From assembly GCA_003278855.1 (NCBI GenBank), contig QCCU01000008.1, positions 19,636-83,635 of the forward strand: a DNA stretch of 64,000 nt, in the 5' to 3' direction. Both the position numbers and the translations under genes were made by a program. How positions within the stretch are numbered: position 1 is the stretch's first letter; every line of letters starts with the position of its first letter. Shown piece by piece: positions 8,070-18,012 of this stretch. The notes under the pieces are model-generated. The model was not told the DNA's origin and did no database searches. It saw only the letters and a program-made list of their open reading frames with translations. Source of the DNA: Prochlorococcus sp. AG-347-M23 (GTDB lineage Bacteria > Cyanobacteriota > Cyanobacteriia > PCC-6307 > Cyanobiaceae).

Positions 8070-8917
8070 CAGATATTACAACATGGATAGATGAATATCA
8101 TAAAGGCTCAAGATTCGGCCTAAATGGGAAAATTCTAATTAAAAAAACCTCAAATTATCAAGAAATTATTGTTATTGAAAATGAATATTATGGTAAAGCT
8201 TTAATGTTAGATGGTTGCTGGATGACATCATTAAAAGACGAAAAATATTATCATGAGTGTCTTGTGCATCCTGCATTAAGTAGCATTGACAAAAAATCTA
8301 ATGTACTAATTATTGGCGGTGGTGACGGTGGTACTGTAAGAGAATGCGTTAAATATTCTCAAATATCAAAAATTGATCTAGTAGAAATTGATGAGGAGGT
8401 AATCAAAATATCTAAAAAATTTCTAAAAGAAATTGCAGGCGAAGCATGGAATGACAAAAGATTAGAAATACATATTGATGATGGCGTTAAATGGGTAAAA
8501 AAAACAAAAGATAATTTTTACGACGTTATATTTATAGATTGTTCAGATCCCTCAGAATTTTCAAATTTATTATTTTCACATTCTTTTTATAAAGAATGTG
8601 AAAGAATACTTGCTCCAAGGGGGATATTAGCAACTCAAAGCGAATCTCCTGAATCCTTCAAAAATATTCACATAAATATTTTGAAAAACCTAAAAAATAT
8701 ATTTAAAGTTTCTGAAACTATGTATTCCTTTGTGCCTATATATCCAAGCGGGATTTGGAGTTGGACATTTGCTTCTTCAGAAGATCTAAGTTTATCAAAA
8801 CAAAATTATGATGAAGTCGTAAAAATAGAAAGAGGATGTGATATTTGGAATTTAAATTTTCAAAATGCAGCATTCAAAATGATGCCAAATAAAATTGTAA
8901 AAGAACTAGATTCATAA
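8066..8917 (+). CDS. speE: Spermidine synthase (polyamine aminopropyltransferase)
   Basis: The 283-residue protein has the aminopropyltransferase signature VLIIGGGDGGTVRE for binding decarboxylated S-adenosylmethionine, an acidic residue after the next strand (DLVEID), and the catalytic region IFIDCSDPSEF. Enzymes of this family transfer an aminopropyl group to putrescine to make spermidine. The start codon overlaps the mazG stop by 4 nt and the agmatinase gene follows after 1 nt, so the two polyamine genes are in one unit. This fits the route agmatine to putrescine to spermidine. Substrate choice (spermidine versus related triamines) cannot be settled from sequence. Confidence 0.95.
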   Translation: MTDITTWIDEYHKGSRFGLNGKILIKKTSNYQEIIVIENEYYGKALMLDGCWMTSLKDEKYYHECLVHPALSSIDKKSNVLIIGGGDGGTVRECVKYSQISKIDLVEIDEEVIKISKKFLKEIAGEAWNDKRLEIHIDDGVKWVKKTKDNFYDVIFIDCSDPSEFSNLLFSHSFYKECERILAPRGILATQSESPESFKNIHINILKNLKNIFKVSETMYSFVPIYPSGIWSWTFASSEDLSLSKQNYDEVVKIERGCDIWNLNFQNAAFKMMPNKIVKELDS

Positions 8918-8918
8918 G

Positions 8919-9800
8919 ATGACAAAAAATTTATTTGATAACGAAAATGCAATTTATATGGGAGCAAAAAGAAGTCCCGAAAATTGCTCAATTGGAATAT
9001 TTGGAGTTAATTATGACGGGACATGTTCGTTTAAACCAGGAGCAAGATTTGGTCCAGAAGCAATAAGACAAGTCAGTTCTTGTTTAGAAACATATTGTCC
9101 AAAAATAAAAAAAGACTTAGAGGATATTATGTATGTTGATTTTGGATCAATACTAATTCATAAAAATGACTCAAAGTCCGTTATTGAATCGGTTAAATCA
9201 GCAACAAATTATTTAATTAGTAAACGCCTTTGTCCTATTATGCTTGGCGGCGAACACTCTATTACAAGAGGTGCAATTGAAGCATTAGTAAAAAAATATC
9301 CAGATTTGATATTGGTTCAACTTGATGCTCATGCAGATTTAAGAGAATCATATATAGGAAATGAACATAGTCATGCTTGTACTATGAAAAGGTGCTTAGA
9401 AGTGCTACCTGAAAAGAAAATTTTGCAAGTAGGAATTAGAAGTGGGACTAAGGAAGAATTTGAAATTATGCATAACAACAACCAATTAGTTAACTTTTGT
9501 CCAGGCGGAAATGCATATGAGTTAAAACAAGCTCTTCTTCCATACGCTAAGTCTCCAATCTATTTAACAATAGATTTAGATTGGTTTGATCCCAGTTTAT
9601 TAGCAGGGACGGGCACTCCAGAACCGGGAGGATTTTTTTGGAATGATTTTGAAGAGATACTTAAAACTTTAAAAGACCTTAGAATCGTAGGATCAGATAT
9701 TGTGGAATTATCTCCAGAAATTGATAGAAGCGGAGTAAGTAGCATAGTTGCGGCTAAAGTACTTAGAAGCTTAATTTTGTCATTAGAAAATATGCAATAA
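8919..9800 (+). CDS. speB: Agmatinase (ureohydrolase)
   Basis: The 293-residue protein is a ureohydrolase with the binuclear manganese motifs GGEHS, DAHADLR and DLDWFDPSL, and a typical GTPEPGGFFWNDF substrate-loop region. In the arginine decarboxylase route it splits agmatine into putrescine and urea. Putrescine would feed the spermidine synthase encoded just upstream with a 1-nt gap. Length is normal for the family. Arginase or another guanidino-substrate ureohydrolase is the alternative, but the pairing with speE favours agmatinase. All metal ligands seem present. Confidence 0.92.
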   Translation: MTKNLFDNENAIYMGAKRSPENCSIGIFGVNYDGTCSFKPGARFGPEAIRQVSSCLETYCPKIKKDLEDIMYVDFGSILIHKNDSKSVIESVKSATNYLISKRLCPIMLGGEHSITRGAIEALVKKYPDLILVQLDAHADLRESYIGNEHSHACTMKRCLEVLPEKKILQVGIRSGTKEEFEIMHNNNQLVNFCPGGNAYELKQALLPYAKSPIYLTIDLDWFDPSLLAGTGTPEPGGFFWNDFEEILKTLKDLRIVGSDIVELSPEIDRSGVSSIVAAKVLRSLILSLENMQ

Positions 9801-9850
9801 AAAATTTCTAAACTAAAGTGTAGAAATACTAAATAGAAACTAAATATTTC

Positions 9851-10963
9851 ATGGATTTGCTAAAAAGTCCTCTTTATTCAAAATATGTTGAATCCAATGC
9901 AAAATTAGTGGATTTTGCAGGTTGGGAAATGCCCATATCATTTTCAGGATTAATTAAAGAGCATGAATCAGTGAGAGATTCAGTAGGATTATTTGATATT
10001 TCTCACATGGGTGTGATTTCTATCAAGGGAATCAATCCAAAGGATTATATTCAAAAACTTTTTCCTACTAATTTATACTCCTTTTGTGAAGGTCAGGGGC
10101 TTTATACAGTAATGCTCAATGATAAAGGAGGAATAATAGATGACTTAATAATTTATGACCTTGGTATACAAAAAAATGACATATCAGAATTATTGTTAAT
10201 AGTTAATGCAAGTAGATATGAAGAAGATTTTCAGTGGATAAAAAATAATTTAAATATGTCTGAAATTTCGATAACAAACTTTAAAAAAGACAAAGTACTT
10301 TTAGCACTACAGGGAAAAAACTCATTCGGTTTATTTGAAGAATGGATTGAATCTTCGATCTCACATATCCCTAACTTTGGATGCGAATATAAAATTTTTG
10401 AACATATTTCGCCTAAGGAAAAAATTTTCTTTTCAAAGACAGGCTATACGGGGGAAAATGGTCTAGAAATACTTTTATCTAAAAAAGCAGCAATTAATTT
10501 ATGGGATTTCTCAATTTCTAAATATGTTGCACCTTGTGGTTTAGGAGCTAGAGATACTCTTAGACTTGAAGCAGGCATGCATCTTTATGGGCAAGACATA
10601 AATGAAGAAACTTCTCCATATGAAGCAGGGTTAGGATGGCTAGTACATCTAGAAAATAATCACGAATTCATTGGCAGAAGAGTTCTTGAAGAGCAGTCAA
10701 GATTAGGCATTCAAAAAAAGTTAGTTGGTCTCTCTATAAAAGGTAAAGCAATAGGAAGAAAAGGGTGCGCAGTGCTTAAAGGTGATGAGAATATTGGAAC
10801 TATCACTAGCGGCAGTTGGTCTCCAACTAAACAACAAGCTATTGCTTTTGCATACATCAATACTTCGCATGCCTTAATAAATAATGAAGTTGAAATATTA
10901 ATAAGAGGCAAAAAATTCAACGGGGTTATAACAAAAAGAGCGTTTTATAAAAAGAATTATTAA
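9851..10963 (+). CDS. gcvT: Aminomethyltransferase (glycine cleavage T protein)
   Basis: The 370-residue T protein of the glycine cleavage system transfers the methylene group from the H protein's aminomethyl-lipoamide to tetrahydrofolate and releases ammonia. Seen here: the N-terminal [31 protein letters not shown], and [21 protein letters not shown] with the conserved arginine and aspartate for folate binding. Length is normal. The genes for P, H and L proteins are not in this window. Only 50 nt separate it from speB, with no sign of a glycine riboswitch. aspS follows on the same strand. Confidence 0.97.
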   Translation: MDLLKSPLYSKYVESNAKLVDFAGWEMPISFSGLIKEHESVRDSVGLFDISHMGVISIKGINPKDYIQKLFPTNLYSFCEGQGLYTVMLNDKGGIIDDLIIYDLGIQKNDISELLLIVNASRYEEDFQWIKNNLNMSEISITNFKKDKVLLALQGKNSFGLFEEWIESSISHIPNFGCEYKIFEHISPKEKIFFSKTGYTGENGLEILLSKKAAINLWDFSISKYVAPCGLGARDTLRLEAGMHLYGQDINEETSPYEAGLGWLVHLENNHEFIGRRVLEEQSRLGIQKKLVGLSIKGKAIGRKGCAVLKGDENIGTITSGSWSPTKQQAIAFAYINTSHALINNEVEILIRGKKFNGVITKRAFYKKNY

Positions 10964-11018
10964 CTAAATTTACCCTTAAAGAATTATTATAAGTTATTGA
11001 TAAATAAACCATACTTAG

Positions 11019-12815
11019 ATGAGAAACAAAATTTGTGAAGAACTCAATAATACAGATATTGGTAAATTAGTTAATTTATGCGGATGGGTAGATAGAAGAA
11101 GAGATCATGGTGGTGTAATTTTTATTGATTTAAGAGACCATAGTGGATTCCTACAAATAACAATTAACCCCGATGATGGTGCAGATCTATTTAAACAGGC
11201 AGAAACTCTAAGAAATGAAACAGTAATAATGGTCAGCGGAATTATTAATGAAAGGCCCAAAGATTCCATAAATACAAATTTAAGTACTGGAGAGTTAGAG
11301 CTTAAGGTTAAAGATTTGCAAATTCTCAACCAAATTAAAAACAACTTACCTTTTCCAGTATCTATACATGATTATGAAAATACAAAAGAGGAACTCAGAT
11401 TAAAATATAGATACCTTGATTTAAGAAGGGGAAAATTACTAAAAAATTTAAAAACAAGACATAAGATTATTAAAGTTGCTAGAGAATTTCTTGATAATTT
11501 TGGATTTACAGAAGTAGAGACCCCATTACTTACAAAGTCAACTCCTGAAGGGGCTCGCGATTTTCTTGTTCCTGCACGTCTTTCAAATGGAGAATTTTTT
11601 GCTTTACCTCAATCCCCACAACTCTTTAAACAACTTTTAATGGTTGGGGGCTTAGATAAGTATTATCAAATCGCAAAATGTTTCCGTGATGAAGACTTAA
11701 GGGCAGATAGACAGCCAGAGTTTACTCAATTAGATATTGAGATAAGCTTTATTAGTGAAGAAGAAATAATTTCTTTTAATGAAAGTCTCATAAAAAAAAT
11801 ATGGAAAGAAGTATTAAATATTAATTTTAATAATGCTTTTCCAAGAATGACATGGCAGGCAGCAATGGATAATTACGGCACTGATAGACCAGATACTAGA
11901 TATCAAATGTTATTGAAAGATTTAGGAGGAGTATTAGGTAATATTGGATTTAATATTTTCACCAAGGCAATTAAGTCTGGAGGGTATATAAAATCCATAA
12001 CAGTCAAAGGAGGCAATTCAAGTATTAGCAACGTAAGAATTAAACCGGGAGGTGACATCTTCAAAGTAGCTCAAGACGCAGGAGCTGGTGGTCTAGCCTT
12101 TATAAGGGTCAAAGGAGATGAGCTTGAGACTATTGGGGCAATTAAAAATAATTTAAGTGAAGAGCATATAGCTGATATTTTAAAAATCACAGAAGCAAAA
12201 GATGGAGACTTAATCCTCTTAGGAGCTGGAGATAAACAAATTGTCAATCAGTCATTAGATAGGGTTAGACAATATATCGCAAAAGAATTAAATCTCATAG
12301 ATAAAAGCAAATGGAATTTCTTATGGGTAACTGACTTCCCTATGTTTGAGAGAAATGAAGATGAAAATAGATATGAAGCTTTACATCATCCTTTTTGTTC
12401 TCCAAAAAATATAAAATCTAATGATTCTGAAAACTTGAAAAAAGAAATTGAGAGCTCTACAGCAAATGCTTATGACTTAGTTCTTAATGGATTGGAGTTA
12501 GGAGGTGGCTCTTTACGTATTCATGAGGCGAACTTACAAAGACAGGTTCTGAAAACGGTAGGACTTACTGATAAAGAGATTGATGAAAAATTTGGATTTT
12601 TAATAGAAGCCTTAGAAATGGGGGCTCCTCCTCATGGTGGAATAGCGTTTGGATTGGATCGTATTACCATGCTGATCATTGGTGCAGATTCAATCAGAGA
12701 AACCATTGCGTTTCCAAAAAATCAACAAGCAAAATGTCTTCTAACAAATGCACCTTCCAATGTCTCTGAATCACAATTAAAAGAATTAGATATTGAAATA
12801 ACAATTGATGAATAA
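11019..12815 (+). CDS. aspS: Aspartate-tRNA ligase
   Basis: A 598-residue class II synthetase of the bacterial AspRS type. It has an N-terminal OB anticodon-binding domain (about residues 1-110, with [20 protein letters not shown]) and the catalytic domain motif 2 [20 protein letters not shown]. The inserted GAD domain lies at about residues 290-410. Motif 3 is [14 protein letters not shown] near residue 545. Cyanobacterial enzymes of this type are often non-discriminating and also charge tRNA-Asn for transamidation, but that cannot be judged here. The length is typical. It lies between gcvT and pyrG with short gaps. Confidence 0.97.
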   Translation: MRNKICEELNNTDIGKLVNLCGWVDRRRDHGGVIFIDLRDHSGFLQITINPDDGADLFKQAETLRNETVIMVSGIINERPKDSINTNLSTGELELKVKDLQILNQIKNNLPFPVSIHDYENTKEELRLKYRYLDLRRGKLLKNLKTRHKIIKVAREFLDNFGFTEVETPLLTKSTPEGARDFLVPARLSNGEFFALPQSPQLFKQLLMVGGLDKYYQIAKCFRDEDLRADRQPEFTQLDIEISFISEEEIISFNESLIKKIWKEVLNINFNNAFPRMTWQAAMDNYGTDRPDTRYQMLLKDLGGVLGNIGFNIFTKAIKSGGYIKSITVKGGNSSISNVRIKPGGDIFKVAQDAGAGGLAFIRVKGDELETIGAIKNNLSEEHIADILKITEAKDGDLILLGAGDKQIVNQSLDRVRQYIAKELNLIDKSKWNFLWVTDFPMFERNEDENRYEALHHPFCSPKNIKSNDSENLKKEIESSTANAYDLVLNGLELGGGSLRIHEANLQRQVLKTVGLTDKEIDEKFGFLIEALEMGAPPHGGIAFGLDRITMLIIGADSIRETIAFPKNQQAKCLLTNAPSNVSESQLKELDIEITIDE

Positions 12816-12890
12816 GAATATATATGGATGTTCTAAAAGTTTTTTGTTTAAATAAAATATAAGGAGGCTGTGCTTAATTAAAAATATTTA

Positions 12891-14501
12891 ATGTCAAAAT
12901 TTGTATTTGTCACCGGAGGAGTAGTTTCTAGCATTGGTAAAGGGATTGTAGCTGCAAGCTTAGGAAGATTATTAAAATCTAGAGGATATAGTGTTTCAAT
13001 ATTAAAACTAGATCCATATCTAAATGTTGATCCAGGAACAATGAGCCCTTTTCAACATGGAGAAGTATTTGTAACCGAAGATGGGGCTGAAACCGATCTA
13101 GATTTAGGTCACTATGAAAGATTTACTGATACTGCAATGACTAGGTTAAATAGCGTGACTACCGGATCTATTTATCAAGCAGTTATTAATAAAGAAAGAA
13201 GAGGTAATTATAACGGTGGAACTGTGCAAGTAATACCTCACATAACGGGAGAAATTAGAGAAAGGATTCATAGAGTAGCCGCTAACAGCAATGCAGATAT
13301 TATTATTACTGAAATTGGTGGAACAGTTGGTGATATTGAATCTCTACCTTTTTTAGAGGCAATAAGAGAATTCAAAAATGATGTCAATAGGAACGATGTT
13401 GCATACATACACGTAACATTACTTCCTTACATCAAAACCTCTGGCGAAATAAAAACTAAACCAACACAACATTCAGTGAAAGAATTAAGATCAATTGGAA
13501 TTCAGCCAGATTTACTTGTATGCCGAAGTGATAAATCTATCAATGAAGCTCTTAAAAAAAAGCTTAGTGGTTTTTGCGGTGTCAATATCAACTCTGTAAT
13601 TGAAGCTTTAGACGCAGACAGTATATATTCTGTACCTCTTTCTTTAAAAAAAGAAGGTTTATGCAAAGAAACCTTGAAGTATTTAGAACTTGAAGATAAA
13701 AAATGTGATTTGAAAAATTGGGAGCAACTAATACACAACCTAAGAAATCCTGGAGATCCAATAAAAGTTGCACTTGTAGGCAAATATATTGAACTTGGAG
13801 ATGCATATTTATCCGTTGTTGAAGCTTTAAGACATGCATGCATTGAACAAAGGGCTTTATTAGATTTACATTGGGTAAGTGCTGAAATGATAGAAAAAAA
13901 TTCAGCAGAAACTTACTTAAATGAAGTTGATGCAATTGTCGTACCCGGGGGATTTGGCAATAGAGGAGTAAATGGAAAAATTTCGGCTATAAAATTCGCA
14001 AGAGAAAATAAAATTCCCTTTTTAGGTTTGTGCCTTGGCATGCAATGTGCAGTTATAGAATGGGCTAGGAATGTAGCTAATCTTCCAGATGCATCTAGTT
14101 CAGAACTAGACCCAAACACTCCAAATCCAGTGATACATTTATTACCAGAACAGGAAGATGTAGTTGATTTAGGTGGGACAATGAGACTTGGAGTTTATCC
14201 ATGTAGACTGACAAAAAATACAACTGGAAAAAACTTATATGATGAGGATGTTATTTATGAGAGACATCGGCATAGATACGAATTTAATAATTACTACAAA
14301 CAAAGTTTTTTAGATTCTGGATACAAAATTAGTGGTACATCACCAGATGGCAGATTAGTTGAGTTAATTGAGTTAGAAAATCACCCATACTTCTTAGCAT
14401 GTCAATATCATCCTGAGTTTTTATCAAGACCTGGCAAACCTCATCCTTTATTTAAAGGATTAATAAAAGCCTCTCAAGATAAGTTAACTCAATCAAATTA
14501 A
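12891..14501 (+). CDS. pyrG: CTP synthase
   Basis: The 536-residue enzyme converts UTP to CTP using ATP and glutamine. The N-terminal synthase domain opens with [14 protein letters not shown] and contains [27 protein letters not shown]. The C-terminal class I glutamine amidotransferase domain has [10 protein letters not shown] with the nucleophile cysteine, and a [11 protein letters not shown] segment with histidine and glutamate of the triad. The length is normal. Upstream, AAGGAGG at 12861-12867 looks like a Shine-Dalgarno sequence but lies 23 nt before the ATG, too far for normal use. queE follows after 18 nt. Confidence 0.98.
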   Translation: MSKFVFVTGGVVSSIGKGIVAASLGRLLKSRGYSVSILKLDPYLNVDPGTMSPFQHGEVFVTEDGAETDLDLGHYERFTDTAMTRLNSVTTGSIYQAVINKERRGNYNGGTVQVIPHITGEIRERIHRVAANSNADIIITEIGGTVGDIESLPFLEAIREFKNDVNRNDVAYIHVTLLPYIKTSGEIKTKPTQHSVKELRSIGIQPDLLVCRSDKSINEALKKKLSGFCGVNINSVIEALDADSIYSVPLSLKKEGLCKETLKYLELEDKKCDLKNWEQLIHNLRNPGDPIKVALVGKYIELGDAYLSVVEALRHACIEQRALLDLHWVSAEMIEKNSAETYLNEVDAIVVPGGFGNRGVNGKISAIKFARENKIPFLGLCLGMQCAVIEWARNVANLPDASSSELDPNTPNPVIHLLPEQEDVVDLGGTMRLGVYPCRLTKNTTGKNLYDEDVIYERHRHRYEFNNYYKQSFLDSGYKISGTSPDGRLVELIELENHPYFLACQYHPEFLSRPGKPHPLFKGLIKASQDKLTQSN

Positions 14502-14519
14502 TATTCTTTATTTTTTTGA

Positions 14520-15197
14520 ATGAAAATGACAAATTTTTTACCCTTAGTCGAACAATTTCATTCATTACAAGGTGAAGGTTATCACGCTGGAAAAAGTGCT
14601 TTTTTTGTAAGATTAGCCGGATGCAAAGTTGGATGTTCTTGGTGCGATACCAAGAATTCATGGGACGAGAAAAAACACCCTTCTATGTCAATTGAAAAAA
14701 TAATAGATCGCATAAAAATTGCCAGAAAAAAAGGAGCATCTTTTTGCGTTATTACAGGTGGAGAACCTTTACAACATAACTTGGATAATTTTTGCAAAGC
14801 TATAAAAAAAATGACAATGGGAGAAGAACAAAAGCCAATGAAGATTCATATAGAGACAAGTGGAGTTAATTCGATATCAGGAAGCTATGACTGGATTACT
14901 TTATCTCCTAAAAGACACTCACCTCCAAAAAATTATTTTTTAAAAAACTGTAATGAGATCAAAATAATCATAAATGAAATAGAAGATATTGAATTTGCTA
15001 TTCAAATAAAAAAAGAAACTTTAAAACAATATCAACTCTCTAAAAGCGAAGATGGCTTAAAAAAAGAAGATAAAATTTTTTATTTACAGCCAGCATGGAA
15101 CAATGCGAATGGTTTTTCTCTTGCTATTGATTTCGTAAAAAATAACCCCGATTGGAAATTGAGCCTTCAAACTCACAAATACTTAAAAATTAATTGA
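14520..15197 (+). CDS. queE: 7-carboxy-7-deazaguanine synthase (radical SAM)
   Basis: The 225-residue radical SAM enzyme contracts 6-carboxytetrahydropterin to 7-carboxy-7-deazaguanine, the ring-forming step on the way to preQ0 and queuosine. The cluster motif is CKVGCSWC, that is C-x3-C-x2-C, preceded by EQFHSLQGEGYHAGK, a segment typical of QueE. A GGEPL SAM-binding motif follows. The ATG at 14520 is used; another ATG two codons in is possible. queC, the next enzyme of the pathway, starts 6 nt after the stop, and queG lies at 56940. QueD and the transglycosylase are not in this window. Confidence 0.95.
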   Translation: MKMTNFLPLVEQFHSLQGEGYHAGKSAFFVRLAGCKVGCSWCDTKNSWDEKKHPSMSIEKIIDRIKIARKKGASFCVITGGEPLQHNLDNFCKAIKKMTMGEEQKPMKIHIETSGVNSISGSYDWITLSPKRHSPPKNYFLKNCNEIKIIINEIEDIEFAIQIKKETLKQYQLSKSEDGLKKEDKIFYLQPAWNNANGFSLAIDFVKNNPDWKLSLQTHKYLKIN

Positions 15198-15203
15198 AAT
15201 CAT

Positions 15204-15878
15204 ATGACTCTTAAAAATAAATCGATAGTAGTTTTATTATCTGGAGGTTTAGATTCTTCTACAGTTACTGGTATCGCCAAAAAATCCGAAGCTAAAATTT
15301 TTGGCCTTTCATTTGACTACGGTCAACGTCATAAAAAAGAATTAAATTCTGCATCAATAATTGCAAAACACTTTGATATCGACGAATTTAAAATCATTAA
15401 GCTTGACTTATCTTTATGGGGAGGCTCGTCATTAACTGATACTCAAAAAAATATTCCAATAGAAGGAGTACAAACTAATAAAATTCCTAATACTTATGTT
15501 CCTGGGAGAAATACTATATTTATTTCCGTTGCACTAAGTTATGCCGAAGCAATAGATGCTGATTTTATAGGATTAGGAGTTAATGCACTAGATTATTCTG
15601 GTTATCCAGATTGCAGACCTGACTACATTAAAAAATTTCAAGAGTTAGCAGATTTAGCCAATAAAAGAGGAAGAGAAAATAATCCAATAAAACTTTGGAC
15701 ACCACTATTAGATTTAAATAAAGAGGAAATTATTAAATTAGCTTTTGATAATCATGTCCCTTTAGATAAAACATGGAGTTGTTATTCGGGTAATTCAAAA
15801 CCATGCGGTAAGTGTGATAGCTGCAGAATTAGAAATGCTGCTTATGAAAAATGGCTTAATAACAATAATAAAAAATGA
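15204..15878 (+). CDS. queC: 7-cyano-7-deazaguanine (preQ0) synthase
   Basis: A 224-residue ATP-pyrophosphatase family protein that converts the carboxyl of 7-carboxy-7-deazaguanine to the nitrile of preQ0 using ammonia and ATP. The PP-loop is LLSGGLDSSTVTG at the N-terminus. FDYGQRHKKEL and YVPGRNTIFISVALSYAEA are family signatures. The C-terminal zinc site is built from CYSGNSKPCGKCDSC. Length is normal. The gene sits between queE and pabB. The pabB start overlaps its stop by 4 nt (ATGA), suggesting a single transcript for deazaguanine and p-aminobenzoate genes, both GTP- or chorismate-derived cofactor routes. Confidence 0.97.
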   Translation: MTLKNKSIVVLLSGGLDSSTVTGIAKKSEAKIFGLSFDYGQRHKKELNSASIIAKHFDIDEFKIIKLDLSLWGGSSLTDTQKNIPIEGVQTNKIPNTYVPGRNTIFISVALSYAEAIDADFIGLGVNALDYSGYPDCRPDYIKKFQELADLANKRGRENNPIKLWTPLLDLNKEEIIKLAFDNHVPLDKTWSCYSGNSKPCGKCDSCRIRNAAYEKWLNNNNKK

Positions 15879-17188
15879 AAATAAAAAAAATAATTCTAGA
15901 AAAATGGATAGATCCAGCACTGATTTCACATCACCTAACAAAAAAATTTGGAGATAAAGGATTAGCTTGGCTAGACAGCGATGGCAAAGAAAATGGGGAA
16001 TGGTCAATCATAGGAATTAAACCTAAAAAAATAATCCAATCAAGAGATATAAATAACTTAGACAAAACTAATAATCCATTTAACAATTTAAGAAATATTG
16101 AAAAAGGATTTTGGATCGGATGGTTAAGTTATGAAGCTGGAGTTTACATAGAACCAAAAAACCCATGGAAAAAATCTAATATGGCAACTTTATGGATTGC
16201 ATCATATGATCCAATCATTAAATGTAATCTAATAAAAAAAGAAATAATTATCGAAGGCACAAACTCATCTGAACTGATGAATTATAAAAACATAATCAAC
16301 AATATAAAAAATATCGAAGAAGAAAATATTATTAAAACAAAGTTGAATTTTGATTTTTCAAAAATAAATTTGGACGAAATGGCTGAAAAATTTCAGAAAA
16401 ATATTTTAAAATTGAAAAAATTAATTTCCTTAGGAGATATATTTCAAGCAAACCTAACAACTAAATGCGAAATTGAATCTTCCAAAAACTACAATCCTCT
16501 AGATATTTATTTGAAAATAAGAAGGAAATTAAGAGCTCCCTTTGGAGGAATAATAATAAATAATAATTATAAAGAGGCTGTATTATCTACCTCGCCAGAA
16601 AGATTTTTAAAAATAGATAATAAAAATTTTGTAGAATCAAGACCTATCAAAGGAACTCGATCCAGAGATAAAGATTTAAATCAAGACGCACTTAATGCTA
16701 TCGATTTAATAACTAACGAGAAAGATAGAGCCGAAAATATTATGATTGTTGACCTAATAAGAAATGATTTAAGTAAAGTTTGCGAAACAGGAAGTATTAT
16801 GGTGCCAGAAATATTAAAACTTGAAAGTTTCTTAAAAGTTCATCATCTAACTTCAGTAATCAGAGGCAAATTAAAAAAAAACACGAACTGGATTGATTTA
16901 CTAAAAGCTTGTTGGCCTGGGGGCTCTATAACTGGAGCACCTAAATTAAGATCATGCCAGAGACTTTTTGAATTAGAAGAATGTGAACGCGGACCATACT
17001 GTGGCTCATTTTTGAAGCTTGACTGGAATGGAGAGTTTGACAGCAATATACTAATAAGATCATTTTTAATTAAAGACAAAAAAATCAATATATATGCTGG
17101 TTGCGGAATAGTTATTGACTCAGACCCGGAGGAGGAAACTGATGAACTAAAGTGGAAACTTTTACCATTAATTGATTCACTAAAATGA
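15875..17188 (+). CDS. pabB: Aminodeoxychorismate synthase component I
   Basis: The 437-residue chorismate-binding enzyme makes 4-amino-4-deoxychorismate for folate. The motif RPIKGTRSR has lysine where anthranilate synthase TrpE has alanine (PIAGT), which favours PabB. Also seen are MIVDLIRNDLSKV and PGGSITGAPKLRS, typical of the MST superfamily. The first 130 or so residues form the divergent N-terminal half with FWIGWLSYEAGVY. The glutamine amidotransferase partner (PabA/TrpG) is not encoded next to it and would be shared from elsewhere. It is coupled by ATGA overlaps to queC before and to the lyase gene after. Confidence 0.94.
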   Translation: MKIKKIILEKWIDPALISHHLTKKFGDKGLAWLDSDGKENGEWSIIGIKPKKIIQSRDINNLDKTNNPFNNLRNIEKGFWIGWLSYEAGVYIEPKNPWKKSNMATLWIASYDPIIKCNLIKKEIIIEGTNSSELMNYKNIINNIKNIEEENIIKTKLNFDFSKINLDEMAEKFQKNILKLKKLISLGDIFQANLTTKCEIESSKNYNPLDIYLKIRRKLRAPFGGIIINNNYKEAVLSTSPERFLKIDNKNFVESRPIKGTRSRDKDLNQDALNAIDLITNEKDRAENIMIVDLIRNDLSKVCETGSIMVPEILKLESFLKVHHLTSVIRGKLKKNTNWIDLLKACWPGGSITGAPKLRSCQRLFELEECERGPYCGSFLKLDWNGEFDSNILIRSFLIKDKKINIYAGCGIVIDSDPEEETDELKWKLLPLIDSLK

Positions 17189-18012
17189 TTGAAACATTAG
17201 GCTGGCACAAGGATCAATGGTTGGATATTGATAGACTATTTATTGCTGCTAATAATAGAGGATTAAAATTTGCTGACGGTATATTTGAAACCATTTTGAT
17301 AAAAGAAAACAAACCTATTCTTTTTGATGAACATCTGAAAAGATTAGAAAAAAGTAGCAAGATTTTAAATATTAACCTCAAAATAAATAAATTAACTTTG
17401 AGACAACTTATTGACGATGGAATTAAAAAGTTATCGCTTAAAAATGATCAATTTGCTTCAGTAAGAATAAACTATAGTCGAGGAACTAATAAAGGTCGAA
17501 CACTAAGAATTGATAGCACTTTAGAGACAAAAAATTTGGACAATTTATGGCTTGAGTTTTATAGAATCAAACCAAATTTTAATCCGATAAACGTTTGCAT
17601 TAGTCAAACGGAAAAAATAAATGAATTCAGTCTTATAAGTAAATGCAAAACATTTTCATATAATCAGGCAATACAAGTTTTGACGGAAGCTAATGAAAAA
17701 TCATTTGATGATTCTATCCTTTTGAATACCTCAGGTGAACTTTGTTGTGGAAGTACATTTAATCTTCTAATTAAAAGAAATAATCAATGGATAACTCCTA
17801 GAAAAGAGAGCGGCTGTTTAGAGGGGATTATGGTTTCTCAAGCTTTAAAATTGAAAATTGTAAAAGAAGAATTAATTCCTCCAGAATTTCAAAATGATGA
17901 CATAATAGTTGCAATTAATAGCTTATCTTGCAGGCAAATTTATCAAGTTGATGATTTAAAGCTTAAACCTAAATTCGATCCAATTTACTTTTGGGATTTA
18001 TTATATAGTTGA
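17185..18012 (+). CDS. pabC: Class IV PLP enzyme, probable aminodeoxychorismate lyase
   Basis: The 275-residue protein belongs to the fold-type IV PLP aminotransferase/lyase family. Seen here: RGLKFADGIFETILI, FDEHLKRLEKS, the predicted catalytic lysine region SKCKTFSYNQAIQVL, and FDDSILLNTSGELCCGSTFNLL, which binds the PLP phosphate. Because it overlaps pabB by 4 nt, it most likely converts aminodeoxychorismate to p-aminobenzoate and pyruvate. A branched-chain or D-amino acid aminotransferase is the alternative. Its last 28 nt overlap the 3' end of the convergent cobA gene, so the two transcripts can form antisense pairs. Confidence 0.85.
   Translation: MIETLGWHKDQWLDIDRLFIAANNRGLKFADGIFETILIKENKPILFDEHLKRLEKSSKILNINLKINKLTLRQLIDDGIKKLSLKNDQFASVRINYSRGTNKGRTLRIDSTLETKNLDNLWLEFYRIKPNFNPINVCISQTEKINEFSLISKCKTFSYNQAIQVLTEANEKSFDDSILLNTSGELCCGSTFNLLIKRNNQWITPRKESGCLEGIMVSQALKLKIVKEELIPPEFQNDDIIVAINSLSCRQIYQVDDLKLKPKFDPIYFWDLLYS

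Noticed and set aside
9801..9850. Possible glycine riboswitch before gcvT
   Set aside because: The gap is only 50 nt and has no GC-rich aptamer core; just a 7-bp AT-rich inverted repeat (9804-9810 with 9821-9827). Too short for a glycine riboswitch.
13502..14119. Several minus-strand open frames inside pyrG
   Set aside because: Opposite-strand shadows of a highly conserved gene; mutually overlapping and unlike any known protein.
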